A stretch of DNA of 64,000 nt from CAWGMT01 sp963823675 (lineage in GTDB: Bacteria; Planctomycetota; Planctomycetia; Isosphaerales; Isosphaeraceae). The position numbers and the translations under genes are program-made. Under the pieces are notes generated by a model, which searched no databases, was not told the DNA's origin, and saw only the letters and a list, made by a program, of their open reading frames with translations. The stretch's first letter is position 1. Every line of letters starts with the position of its first letter. Of this stretch, positions 28,440 through 37,127 are shown piece by piece. The DNA is taken from NCBI GenBank assembly GCA_963823675.1, contig CAWGMT010000012.1, forward strand, positions 1,736,001 through 1,800,000, read 5' to 3'.

Positions 28440-30218
28440 ATGCCGCTGACTTCGTCGATCCTGAGCAACCACCGGCAGCCGGGCTCGCCGCCGCAAATGC
28501 CGCGCAGGGTTTGTCCGTCCCGACGCTGCCGTCCGGATTTCACGTGCCTGGAAGACAGGACCATGCTGGCAACGCTCTACGCGGTTGGGTCTGGCGTCGG
28601 CGACCGGTCTAGCCAGCTTTACGAGATCGCCAGCTACGCCTCCGCCCCGCGTGCTGTGGACATCGGAAACACCGGCGTGCTCCTCAGCGACCTGGCCATC
28701 AATCCCAAGAACGACGCGGCCTACGCGATCAGCTTCACGAACCTCTACTCGATCAACCTGAGTACGGGCAAGGCCACGGACATCGGCCCCCTCTACGCTT
28801 CGGGCATGAACGCGCTGGCCTTCTCGCGCAGCGGCACGCTCTACGCCATGTTGACCTACAGCTCCAATCTCTACACGGTCAACTTGAGCACGGGACAGGC
28901 GTCGGTGCTTTTCGACACGGGTTACATCGCGGCCGGCGACATCGCCTTCGATAGTGAGGGCGCCCTCTTTCTGACCACGGCCGCCGACCTGGTGAAGGTC
29001 GACCTGCCGGCCGACACGGCGACCGTCGTGGGCGCGACGGGAGTGCACCACCTGTTTGGCCTGGCGATCGACGACGATGGGAACCTCTACGCCGGCCAGG
29101 GCTCGAACGAAGGGCCGACCGCCGTGATGTACCATCTCGACAAAACGACTGGCCACGCCACCGAAATTGGCACGATCGCCGACGCCTCGAAACTGGGCCT
29201 CGACGGCCTGTCATTCGACGCTCCGACTCCCGCGCTCTCGATCAACAACGTGACGGTGAAAGCCGTCCAGGGATCTACGGCGAGCGCCGTCTTCACCGTC
29301 AACCTCTCGCGCGCCAGCACAAAGACAGTCACCGTCGACTACGCCACAGCCAACGGCACAGCGACTAGCCCGCGCGACTACACCGCAACCAGCGGCACGT
29401 TGACATTTGCTCCGGGTCAGACCTCGAAACAGGTCACGGTGGCGGTCGAGAATAATCCATCCGCGCTGCCGAGTTCGACCGAGACTTTCACCATCAGCCT
29501 GAGCGCTGTCACCAACGCCCCAATCAGCCAGGCCACCGGAACGGGGACGATCGCGGAGGAAGCGGCACAGGTCCTCTACGCCGTGGGATCTGGTCTTGGC
29601 AACGGTTCGAGCAGCCTCTACGAGATCGCGAAGTATGCCTCCGCCCCCGAGGCCGTGAAGATCGGTGATACCGGCGTGCTTCTTACCGGCCTGGCCATCA
29701 ATCCCAAGACCGCTGCGGCCTACGCGATCAGTGCCAGCGCGCTCTACTCGATCAACCTGAGTACCGCCAGGGTCACACAGATCGGCCCCTTGAAGGAATC
29801 CGACATGAGCGCGCTCGCCTTCTCGCCCAGCGGCAGGCTCTACGCCATGTCCGGCGCAAGCTCCGATCTCTATGCCGTTAACCTCAGCACGGGACAAGCG
29901 ACGGTCGATTTCGACACGGGCTCTAGACCGGCCGGCGGGATCGGCTTCGGCGCCGCCGGCGCCCTGTACCTGACCACGGCCACCGACCTGGTCAGGATCA
30001 ACGTGTCAGCCAAGAAGGCGACCGACCTCGGCTCGACGGGTGTGTCCAACCTGTTTGGCCTGGTCGTCGCCAGCAACGGGAACATGTACGCAGGCCAGGG
30101 ATCGAACGGCGGGCCGACAGCCGTGATGTACAGGATCAACGACAACAACGGCCATGCCAGCAAGATCGGCACGATCGCGGGCGCCGCGAAGCTGGGTCTC
30201 GAGGGCATTTCGTTCTGA
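28440..30218 (+). CDS. Secreted LEPR-XLL-type protein with duplicated beta-propeller-like domain and Calx-beta
   Basis: This 592-residue protein carries a LEPR-XLL-type motif near residues 36-44 (CLEDRTMLA) after a basic N-terminus, the sorting tag found at the start of many planctomycete surface proteins. Two ~260-residue halves (about 43-262 and 378-592) are clear duplicates: both run LYAVGSG, YEIA, YASAP, INPK, LYSINLSTG, ALAFS, LYAM, YAGQGSN and GPTAVMY. These are LVIVD-, DUF4394- or NHL-like beta-propeller repeats. Between them, about 265-370, lies a Calx-beta domain (VDYATANGTA, DYTATSGTLTFAPGQTSK). The ATG is taken at 28440 with GGAG about 10 bases upstream. Likely cell-surface; ligand unknown. 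Confidence 0.8.
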   Translation: MPLTSSILSNHRQPGSPPQMPRRVCPSRRCRPDFTCLEDRTMLATLYAVGSGVGDRSSQLYEIASYASAPRAVDIGNTGVLLSDLAINPKNDAAYAISFTNLYSINLSTGKATDIGPLYASGMNALAFSRSGTLYAMLTYSSNLYTVNLSTGQASVLFDTGYIAAGDIAFDSEGALFLTTAADLVKVDLPADTATVVGATGVHHLFGLAIDDDGNLYAGQGSNEGPTAVMYHLDKTTGHATEIGTIADASKLGLDGLSFDAPTPALSINNVTVKAVQGSTASAVFTVNLSRASTKTVTVDYATANGTATSPRDYTATSGTLTFAPGQTSKQVTVAVENNPSALPSSTETFTISLSAVTNAPISQATGTGTIAEEAAQVLYAVGSGLGNGSSSLYEIAKYASAPEAVKIGDTGVLLTGLAINPKTAAAYAISASALYSINLSTARVTQIGPLKESDMSALAFSPSGRLYAMSGASSDLYAVNLSTGQATVDFDTGSRPAGGIGFGAAGALYLTTATDLVRINVSAKKATDLGSTGVSNLFGLVVASNGNMYAGQGSNGGPTAVMYRINDNNGHASKIGTIAGAAKLGLEGISF

Positions 30219-30233
30219 ATGCCGTCGAAAGCG

Positions 30234-33200
30234 TTACCTCGCGTTTGCCTGAATCCGGAACTCCACATCCGCCTTGATCTCGCCGGGCTTCAGTGTCAGC
30301 GTCTGGCTCAGTTCGACCGGCGCCTGCCGCGGGTCGAGCCAGAAAGGAGCAACCTGGATCGATTGTTCGCCGGGGCGGATGAACTTGAGCTCGAACGTGC
30401 CGTCGGCGGCGGTCTTGACGGTCGGATCGTAGTAGCGGTTTTCTAGCAGGTCGGCGGCGGCCGCGCGAACCTCGCGATTCGCAATCGGTTTCCCATCCCT
30501 GTCCGTGACGCGCCCGCGCACTGTGGCCGGTTTCGTCAGCTTGAGCTCGACGCCGCGGATCTCCTGGCCCGGCTTGGCTGCAAAGGCCGGCAAGATGCCA
30601 TTGGCCCAGTTCCGCCACTCCTGGTACTTGCCATCGTGCGCAACCAGGTTGTACTGACGCCCTCCGCTGGCCGGCAGAGTCATGGTGAACTGGCCGTCTT
30701 TATCCGTCTGAACGCTGAAGCGGGTATCGCCGGTGAGCGAGTTGCCGGTGCCGGTCAAAGCCGGCGCCACGGTCGCCCCGGCCACGGGTTTGCCATCGGG
30801 ATCAAGAACCCTGCCGGTGATCGTGACGGCTCGCTCGAGCGTGATCGTTACCGGCTCCATCCCCGCTGTCAGTTCGAAGTCGATGAAGTCGAAATTGCGT
30901 TGCCAGCCGCCACGGTCCTTGAGGATCTGATGGCGTGACCACTCCGTGGCCGCCTGTTCCGACCACCAGCGCGCGTAGCCGGGGGCGTCCACATCAAAAG
31001 CGAAGCGGCCTGGCATCATGTCCGGTATCGTGACGGTTCCATCCTTGCCGGATTTCCCCTCGACGCCACGGTGCTGCCAGTGCCAGAGGCGGACGCCTGA
31101 GACCGGTTCGTGTGTGAGGCTGTCGACCACTTTGGCCCGGAAGGTCACCCCCCGGTCAAGACGGATATCCAGTCGTTTCGCTTCGTCGGTGGCCAGCACC
31201 TGGTTCCGCAACCGTGCCGCGCCGACCCCCGGAACGGCCACCTGGATCTCGTAGGCGTCGGCCTCGGCATACAGCCGGTAAAGGCCGCCCGTACGGCTTT
31301 TCGTCTCCGACCAGATGTCGGTGATCATGTAGCCCGGCTGAGGTCTCTTCGGGCCGCGGTTGGCCCGGATCAAGGCGTCAACCACCGGTTTGCCACTTGC
31401 GTCGGTGACCTTGCCCTCGAAGTACGTCTTGTCGCCCAGCACGATCACCCAATCCTTGGTTCCGGCGGGTTGGGCGAGGAAAAGACGTGGCGTATATCCC
31501 GGCTTGCGGAACATGATTTCGACTTTCTCGTCCTTGCCGAGATTCAACAGCCGGAACCAGCCGCGTTTGTCGGTTCGGGTCTCGTTGCCGGGATACCACG
31601 TCCACGCATCGACCTCCACGCCGCCGAGCGGCTCGCCCTCCGTGTCGACCACGATGCCGGCCAGGTCCTGCGGCGCCACATCGCGCGGACCGCGCACATT
31701 GGGTAGTTTCTGATGGAGCGCAGCCAGCTTGATGGTAACCGACCCGTCGGCGGCAGGCGTGGCGGCCGCTTCATGCTCGGTCCCGTCACGCAGACGGATC
31801 AACAGCCGAGCGATCTGCCCGATGGGAATCGTGTTGTATAACCCACTCGGCAGACGGAATTCGCCCTCCGCGTCGGTGACCACCTCCCTTCCCGGAAACG
31901 GTCGACACGCGCCGCCGGCACATGTGCCGGCAACTTGCGCACCCCGTACGGCCACGCCGACCGCGTCGACCACGCGGCCCCTCACGGTCAAGGCGGGGAC
32001 GACTTCGAGAGGCGGAGCTTCGACTTGCGTCGCGCCATCGGCAAGGGTCACGGTCGCACCCGAGACGTTATCCGTCAGGGTGGTGAAACCGGGCGGCGTC
32101 CCGAAAATGGAGAGACGAGCCTTCCCCGGCGGGAGCCGGAAACGATAACGGCCAAGGGCGTCGGTGGTCGCAGAGCGACCTCCACCCGCTTCCGGGCGAC
32201 CCGTCAATTCGCGGCCAGCAACCTGGGCATTCGGAACCGGTTGTTTCGTCCCGAGAACGAAGACCCTGCCGTCGACTTCCACGCCGCGAATGAGCTCGAT
32301 TTTGACCTCGGCGGTTTCACCGGCTCGTAACGGTACCTCCGGGACGGCGTGGTAGGTCCAGGGATCATCGGAACCGCGACCCGACACGTATACGTTGACC
32401 AGTCCCTCGTCCAGTCCGTCGATGGCAAAGCGACCCTCTGCATCGACCACCGCCTCGAACTGCTGATGCCGTCGGCTCAGCGCAGTCGACTGCACGAACG
32501 CGTGCAGGCCAGCCACGACAATGTCCGGGAGCTTGCTGATGACCCGCCCGGATAGCCTCGCCGCCGGAACGAGCGTCAAGATGGCCGGTCCGTCGTGGGC
32601 TCGCGCCGCAAAGCCGCTCCCAACCAGCACTCGGTGGCCCCCGAGCGTTTCCCGACCAATCCGCCACGACCGGCGCCCGTTCCCATCGATCGCGTCAAAT
32701 TTCATTCCGCCGCCTTCGCGAAGCGCGGGGAAGACCACATTGCCCTCCTGGTCGGTCTTCGCCGCATAGAACGGCTGCAAGGGTGACCCGCGAACGAATT
32801 CCCAACGGATATGCTCGAGACCGAATCCGACGCGGGAGCCGCCCTCGTCTTCGAAGGGCCCAGTCGCAAGCATGGTGATCCGAACGTCCGCATTTGCAAT
32901 CGGGCTGCCTTTACCGTCAACTAACTTGGCTCGGAACGGCTGCGGCTTCGCGAGGCGAAGCTGGGGGGGCGGTTGCAGTTCCGATTCCTGTGAGAACAGA
33001 GCGGCTGCCGGTGCGAAGCCCTCCTTGTAGGCATAGAGATACGCAATGTACCGGCCCTCCGGCGCAGGGCACTCAAAACAACCGTTGGCGTCGCTCTCGA
33101 GGAGATGGCGATCGGTGTCCGGTGAGTCCGCCGCTGGTTGCGAGCCTTGCATTTTGACTCCGATCACGATCGCCGCCAGAGCGACGGGTCTGCCAGCCGG

Positions 33201-34148
33201 ATCGAGAACGACGCCGCTAATTCTTCCCGCGCTCGGTTTTTCGCCCTTGACCGGAATTCTCGCCTCAGGTGCGCCAGGCCGCGGAGTGACTTGCTCGGCC
33301 GCCCGAGCTTCACCAGCCCGAAACCGAACTCCGCCGACAGCAACTGCGACGCCAATCGCAGCGACTCCAGCCAGCAGAATGCCGCGCGGTGTAAAGCCCG
33401 ACGGTTGAGCATGACCGGTCATGTCAACCTCCAGCAACCTCTGGATCCGATCCGCAATGGTGCCGCGGTCGAGAAACGGAAGCCAGCCGGCGCATCGGGG
33501 CCTTGTGACGAGCAACAGCCGGCCTGGCCGTCGCGCGAGATCGAGGAGAAGCTCGGCATACGCCACCGGGTCGGTGCCCAGCGCGACAACCGCCTCGTCA
33601 CACAGGAGCTCGCGCTCGCGATCAAGCCGCGAGAGCACCCAGCTCACCAGCGGATGGAAGAAGAACGGGATGCGCGCGATCTCTTGCACCAGCTTGACCC
33701 AGTCGTCGCGATGGGCCAGGTGAGTCAACTCGTGGAGCAGGCATGCGCGTCGGTCCGCCTCGCACCAGTCGAGCCAGTCGGGCGGGACCACGACCAGCGC
33801 GGCCCGGCCGCCCAGCGTCACCGGGGAGGCGATTGCCCGATGTACCGCGATTCCCACCGCCCGCGCCAGCCCGAGCTCACGGCGGCAGACTTCGAGCAAT
33901 CCAAGCGATGCCGGATCGGCCTCGGCCGCTCCGGTCCTGAGCCGGGACAGCACGAGCCGGCCGCCGATCAACCGGGCGCAGAGAATCAACACGACCGAGG
34001 CCCAGACGGCCCCGATCCCCAATGCGATCAAGCGCCCCATGCCGACGGCCGGTTTCGCCAAAGCGGCCGGGCGGAGAGCAGGCTCGCCACGCAATTGAAA
34101 CGTGAGTGACGGGACCACCCAATGGTCAATCATGTCGATCAAGCTCAT
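30234..34148 (-). CDS. M56 (BlaR1-like) metallopeptidase with carboxypeptidase-regulatory repeats
   Basis: This 1,304-residue protein has one clear N-terminal membrane segment (about 41-60) and an M56 zinc-protease core with H139-E-L-T-H143. The third-ligand region RERELLCDEAVV follows at about 178. A second membrane segment lies near 255-275. A long extracytoplasmic part (about 310-1300) has about ten CarboxypepD_reg-like beta-sandwich repeats (GRVLDPDGKPVAGATV, GRVTDRDGKPIANREV and others). In BlaR1 systems the M56 domain is activated by an external signal and cleaves the BlaI-type repressor. The penicillin-binding sensor is absent here, so the repeats probably replace it; this is inference. 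The start codon overlaps the stop of the BlaI gene by 4 bases (ATGA), so the two are translationally coupled. Confidence 0.85.
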   Translation of the reverse strand: MSLIDMIDHWVVPSLTFQLRGEPALRPAALAKPAVGMGRLIALGIGAVWASVVLILCARLIGGRLVLSRLRTGAAEADPASLGLLEVCRRELGLARAVGIAVHRAIASPVTLGGRAALVVVPPDWLDWCEADRRACLLHELTHLAHRDDWVKLVQEIARIPFFFHPLVSWVLSRLDRERELLCDEAVVALGTDPVAYAELLLDLARRPGRLLLVTRPRCAGWLPFLDRGTIADRIQRLLEVDMTGHAQPSGFTPRGILLAGVAAIGVAVAVGGVRFRAGEARAAEQVTPRPGAPEARIPVKGEKPSAGRISGVVLDPAGRPVALAAIVIGVKMQGSQPAADSPDTDRHLLESDANGCFECPAPEGRYIAYLYAYKEGFAPAAALFSQESELQPPPQLRLAKPQPFRAKLVDGKGSPIANADVRITMLATGPFEDEGGSRVGFGLEHIRWEFVRGSPLQPFYAAKTDQEGNVVFPALREGGGMKFDAIDGNGRRSWRIGRETLGGHRVLVGSGFAARAHDGPAILTLVPAARLSGRVISKLPDIVVAGLHAFVQSTALSRRHQQFEAVVDAEGRFAIDGLDEGLVNVYVSGRGSDDPWTYHAVPEVPLRAGETAEVKIELIRGVEVDGRVFVLGTKQPVPNAQVAGRELTGRPEAGGGRSATTDALGRYRFRLPPGKARLSIFGTPPGFTTLTDNVSGATVTLADGATQVEAPPLEVVPALTVRGRVVDAVGVAVRGAQVAGTCAGGACRPFPGREVVTDAEGEFRLPSGLYNTIPIGQIARLLIRLRDGTEHEAAATPAADGSVTIKLAALHQKLPNVRGPRDVAPQDLAGIVVDTEGEPLGGVEVDAWTWYPGNETRTDKRGWFRLLNLGKDEKVEIMFRKPGYTPRLFLAQPAGTKDWVIVLGDKTYFEGKVTDASGKPVVDALIRANRGPKRPQPGYMITDIWSETKSRTGGLYRLYAEADAYEIQVAVPGVGAARLRNQVLATDEAKRLDIRLDRGVTFRAKVVDSLTHEPVSGVRLWHWQHRGVEGKSGKDGTVTIPDMMPGRFAFDVDAPGYARWWSEQAATEWSRHQILKDRGGWQRNFDFIDFELTAGMEPVTITLERAVTITGRVLDPDGKPVAGATVAPALTGTGNSLTGDTRFSVQTDKDGQFTMTLPASGGRQYNLVAHDGKYQEWRNWANGILPAFAAKPGQEIRGVELKLTKPATVRGRVTDRDGKPIANREVRAAAADLLENRYYDPTVKTAADGTFELKFIRPGEQSIQVAPFWLDPRQAPVELSQTLTLKPGEIKADVEFRIQANAR

Positions 34149-34597
34149 GGCTTCCTCCGCGTCTGGCGAGTCTTCGATGCCGATCTGTCATCCGTACCCG
34201 TTTTCCTCGATCCGTCCCGCCGCTTTGCCTCGGTGAGCCTGGATTCGATCGTGCGTAACACGTCAGGGGCAATCTGCTCGGAATCGACCAGTCCCAGGAT
34301 CATCTGTTCTGCCGACCCGTGGAAGAACCGGTCCAGAAAATCCGCGAGCAAACTGCCAGTCGCGTCCCGGCGCGTGACGAGGGGACGATACCGATGCGCC
34401 AGTCCTTCTTTTTCATGCTCGACTAAGCCCCCCTTCTCCATGCCCTGGAGCAAGCCGAGCACCGTCGTATACGGCTGGCGACTGCCCCGAGGAAGGTGCT
34501 CCAGGAGCTCGCGCACCGTCCGGGGCCCCTGCTCCCACAAGACCCGCAGCACCTCGAACTGCCGCTCTGTGATCGCCAGCTCCTTACGACCCGCCAT
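34145..34597 (-). CDS. BlaI/MecI/CopY-family transcriptional repressor
   Basis: This 150-residue protein has a winged helix at about 5-80 (LAITERQFEVLRVLWEQGP, TVRELLEHLP, YTTVLGLLQGMEKGGLVEHE) and then the dimerisation part (LLADFLDRFFHGSAEQMILGLVD). The ATG at 34597 is chosen because GGGAGGG lies about 8 bases upstream; the frame extends to 34633 without such a signal. It is the first gene of a two-gene unit with the M56 protease. A dyad 25 bp upstream of the start (34622-34637) is a plausible own operator, as expected for autorepressed bla-type systems. The C-terminal tail is unusually basic (SKTRQTRRKP). Confidence 0.88.
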   Translation of the reverse strand: MAGRKELAITERQFEVLRVLWEQGPRTVRELLEHLPRGSRQPYTTVLGLLQGMEKGGLVEHEKEGLAHRYRPLVTRRDATGSLLADFLDRFFHGSAEQMILGLVDSEQIAPDVLRTIESRLTEAKRRDGSRKTGTDDRSASKTRQTRRKP

Positions 34598-34621
34598 GAT
34601 CAGGCCCTCCCACTTCCGTCC

Positions 34622-34637
34622 TACGTTCGACAACGTA
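34622..34637. promoter_or_regulatory. Candidate BlaI operator dyad
   Basis: TACGTT-N4-AACGTA is a perfect 6-bp inverted repeat immediately upstream of the BlaI gene (start 34597, minus strand). The spacing matches the N4 dyads found upstream of the second BlaI gene. Confidence 0.5.
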
Positions 34638-34751
34638 CCGATTATTGCGTAGAATGGGGCAAGGTGTCAAGTGCTCGGTGATATGGGAGAAGCCCCCCAG
34701 CGGGGCGACAGTCGGGCGCGAAAGGGGACAACCGCTCGGTGTTGCTGGGTA

Positions 34752-34960
34752 CAAGTGCCGCCTTTCGCTCCGCGAAAGGACGTTCTTTCTCGAAGCGAAT
34801 CAAGACTTTACCGGGAAGTCAGGGACCGCGAAGCAATAACTTTGCCAATTGTGGTGCAGGCGTCCCGCCTGCCGGTACGGGGAATGCAGGCGGGACGCCT
34901 GCACCACAATGGTGAATTCGTCAAACTTATTATCGCGCGGCGCCTTAACTGCGTCCCGAT
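34752..34960. repeat. Dispersed palindromic repeat element, copy B (inverted relative to copy A)
   Basis: Read on the minus strand, it shows the same modules as 24815-25028: the hairpin ggtgcaggcgtcccgcctg / caggcgggacgcctgcacc at 34854-34910, gacttcccggtaaagtc at about 34805-34820, and ctttcgcggagcgaaagg at about 34762-34780. It sits between the BlaI promoter and the 3' end of the small gene at 34945-35175, overlapping its last codons. Confidence 0.75.
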
Positions 34961-35175
34961 CCTGAGTTCTTCTTGTGCGGCCCGCGCGGCGGCGCAGTGG
35001 GCGGCGGGAAGACCTCGACCAGGCGATCGATCTCAGCGGCCTGGACGAATAGCGCGCCGTCGCGATCAATCAATGTGCCGAGGATGCCCTCGCGGACCAA
35101 GCAGGTGATTTCCTCGGTCGTCCCCGACAGCCGGCAGGCGGCTTCGTCCAGGTCAATCCAGTCGGTCGATTTCAT
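34945..35175 (-). CDS. Small helix-turn-helix-like protein (excisionase/MerR-type fold candidate)
   Basis: This 76-residue protein starts MKSTDWIDLDEAACRLSGTT and continues ITCLVREGILGTLIDRDGALFVQAAEIDRLVEVF. The pattern of helix, turn, helix, short beta wing and helix fits a HTH_17/MerR-like DNA-binding fold. The tail is Pro-rich and basic. The ATG at 35175 has GGAG about 9 bases upstream. The frame upstream to 35382 does not look coding. The 3' end runs into repeat copy B, so its last residues may be repeat-derived. DNA binding is inference. Confidence 0.5.
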   Translation of the reverse strand: MKSTDWIDLDEAACRLSGTTEEITCLVREGILGTLIDRDGALFVQAAEIDRLVEVFPPPTAPPRGPHKKNSGSGRS

Positions 35176-35686
35176 GGCTGTAAATCTCCGGTAGTGTGTC
35201 TTCTTGAATTGTCGCGCGACAAGAGTTGCGGTCGAGCAGCGGGCCGCGCGCAATTCGAGCGCAGGCTCGACGCTCATGGCGCCGGCTCCTTCGTCGCCTC
35301 GCAGCCGTGTTGGAATTCGCAATACCGGGAGAGCTTCTGCCTGCGAAAGACTCTGCCTCGGTAGCACAATTTCGCCACGCACTATAATCAGTAATAACGC
35401 GAATCCTAAAAATCATTGCGCGGTTTTGTCCTAAGACGATGGGAGCGTGGGAATTGAAAATTCCGAACGCCCCTTGGTTCGCAGAATCGGTATTTTGCGT
35501 CCTTTCGGAACGAGCCGCGCGACCAGTCCGGCGTGGTCAAGATGCTGGCTTGGCCGTGAGATGGGCGTGAACTCCTATCTCGCTCTTCTCCGTCCGAGGC
35601 TGTTATCGTTGTTGTCGCGAGCGATCAAGGGATATTACGGCTGAATCGATGCCGGCAAGTGCGAGGTGGTTGGACGGGGGGGTTTC
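35176..35686. other. Intergenic region, no gene recognised
   Basis: Short overlapping frames on both strands have no ribosome-binding sites and no recognisable domain. A TATAAT occurs at 35383-35388 but is not followed by a convincing start. Confidence 0.4.
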
Positions 35687-35998
35687 ATGAAATCGAGCGG
35701 TTACTCGACAGTACGAATCGTGGTGGGGGTCGTCGTGCTGGGCGCGCTTGGCGGCGTGGTTGGCCATCTTGCCGGGGTTGGCGTCGTCCAGCTCTGGTTT
35801 CGTCCGGACGGCGCCGACCCGGTGCGCGAGGTTGCGGCGGCTCCGTACGTCTTCACAATCGTCGGGTGCCTGCTGGGCACAATGGTGGGGATGGGATGGG
35901 CGGCCTATGTCTCGGCGATGAGGGCGATCCGGTCGGGACAGGCAGATCCGAGCCTCAAACGGGGCTGGCAGGGGCACCGAGACGAAGATTCCGACTAG
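35687..35998 (+). CDS. Small two-span membrane protein, unknown function
   Basis: This 103-residue protein starts MKSSGYSTVRIVVGVVVLGA. Hydrophobic segments lie at about 10-30 and 50-72, and the Gly-rich first segment is glycine-zipper-like (GVVVLGALGGVVGHLAGVGVV). The C-terminus is charged (GQADPSLKRGWQGHRDEDSD). A G-rich stretch (acggggggg) sits just upstream of the ATG at 35687. The downstream DNA is a tandem repeat, so it is probably monocistronic. No family recognised. Confidence 0.55.
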   Translation: MKSSGYSTVRIVVGVVVLGALGGVVGHLAGVGVVQLWFRPDGADPVREVAAAPYVFTIVGCLLGTMVGMGWAAYVSAMRAIRSGQADPSLKRGWQGHRDEDSD

Positions 35999-36057
35999 GC
36001 TCAACAGGCTCAGGTTGGCTGCCGGCAAGGCGAAGAGCAGCGGAGAAGCACCGGATG

Positions 36058-36270
36058 CGAGCCGCGAATGCGGCGGCAGAATGTAGCCTGGCGGCGTAAG
36101 CCCCAGATCTTCGGTGCGCGCGACAGTGCGAGCCGCGAATGCGGCGGCAGAATGTAGCCTGGCGGCGTAAGCCCCAGATCTTCGGTGCGCGCGACAGTGC
36201 GAGCCGCGAATGCGGCGGCAGAATGTAGCTTGGCGGCGTAAGCCCCGTGACGGCCTTGGCCAGCAGGGCC
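36058..36270 (+). repeat. Three tandem copies of a 71-bp repeat
   Basis: Copies begin at 36061, 36132 and 36203 (gccgcgaatgcggc start), exactly 71 bp apart and nearly identical; the third is truncated after about 45 bp. Each contains gccgc-gaat-gcggc, a hairpin with a tetraloop, followed by agaatgtagc and ggcggcgtaagcccc. Frames through the repeat are not convincing coding sequence. Confidence 0.8.
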
Positions 36271-36300
36271 ATGGCCGTCTCTCCGTCGAAATAGACAACA
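36235..36300 (-). pseudogene. Possible remnant of a kinase/TPR protein tail
   Basis: The minus strand reads TAMALLAKAVTG, closely similar to AIALLVKAVTMGYRD in the tail of the decayed kinase/TPR gene at 37135-37527. It is cut off by the 71-bp repeat. The match is short, so this is a weak call. Confidence 0.3.
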
Positions 36301-36425
36301 CGCGCCTTTCCGAGTAAGCTCGAATTGGCGTTTCCTCAATAAACCTCCTGATGCCGCGCCGACAGAGCGGGCGCGGCTGTTCGTGATGCCGGCTGCGATT
36401 GACCAGAGAACACGCCAGGGACGTG

Positions 36426-37127
36426 ATGCCTCATTTTACCCCGTGCCCATGGTGCAAGAATCTGATCGTGGACTGGTTTCACGAGTGGTACCCCAGACCA
36501 GACTATGATCAGATCAAGCTCGGTCAGTTGGCCATGGACTGTCCTCATTACCAATGCCGGCGACCCGTCACCTTGAACAAAGGTAAAGTCATTCCAGCCC
36601 AAGACCTGCGGACGGCGCAACGAAGCTCAAATCAAGCAGAAGTCTGGGCTGTACGAGAACAAGGGTACCCGACTCTCGAAGCGTTTCTGACTCACCCCGA
36701 CGAACAGCCCCGAGCGAAGTACTTTCGCTCCGGTTATTGGCTTACAATAAACGTGTATGCGCAGGAGAATACGATGAGCAACGCTTTCATCCTGACCGCC
36801 GCCGAGCGCGATTTTCTCCACCATTTCAATCACGAATCGGTTACGGCTACGCCGGGGCCAGCCACTCTCTGGCTCCGGCAGCGCGGGATTTTTCCGACTG
36901 TGATGCAGTCCTTCCAGTACGCTGAGCAGCGATCCGACCCCCGCTACATCGATAGAATCACGGAAGATCCTCTACCTCCTTTTCGACCCGCGTGGTCGTC
37001 CCGGGAGGAGTTCAACGCAAGAGCCTCGGAGATTGTGGTCGTATTTCCCGAGCTGAAGCAACTCGGCTCGGCTCTGCCTGATTTCCAACCCAATTTCACG
37101 TCCGCGCCGGAAAAGGTCTTGTCTTGA
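36426..37127 (+). CDS. Uncharacterised protein with N-terminal zinc-ribbon-like cysteines; possible fusion of two small genes
   Basis: The 233-residue frame starts MPHFTPCPWCKNLIVDWFHE. C7-x2-C10 and the later CPHYQC cysteines suggest a small zinc ribbon. The first ~115 residues end in YWLTINVYAQ, which looks like the natural end of such a protein. At 36774 an internal ATG (MSNAFILTAAERDF) has AGGAG 6 bases upstream and starts a 117-residue part of different character (EVVVFPELKQL-like tail). So either this is one protein, or a stop between two adjacent genes has been lost. Function unknown. Confidence 0.5.
   Translation: MPHFTPCPWCKNLIVDWFHEWYPRPDYDQIKLGQLAMDCPHYQCRRPVTLNKGKVIPAQDLRTAQRSSNQAEVWAVREQGYPTLEAFLTHPDEQPRAKYFRSGYWLTINVYAQENTMSNAFILTAAERDFLHHFNHESVTATPGPATLWLRQRGIFPTVMQSFQYAEQRSDPRYIDRITEDPLPPFRPAWSSREEFNARASEIVVVFPELKQLGSALPDFQPNFTSAPEKVLS

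Noticed and set aside
35204..35434. 76-aa frame on the plus strand
   Set aside because: No ribosome-binding site and no hydrophobic or domain pattern; overlaps equally weak minus-strand frames.
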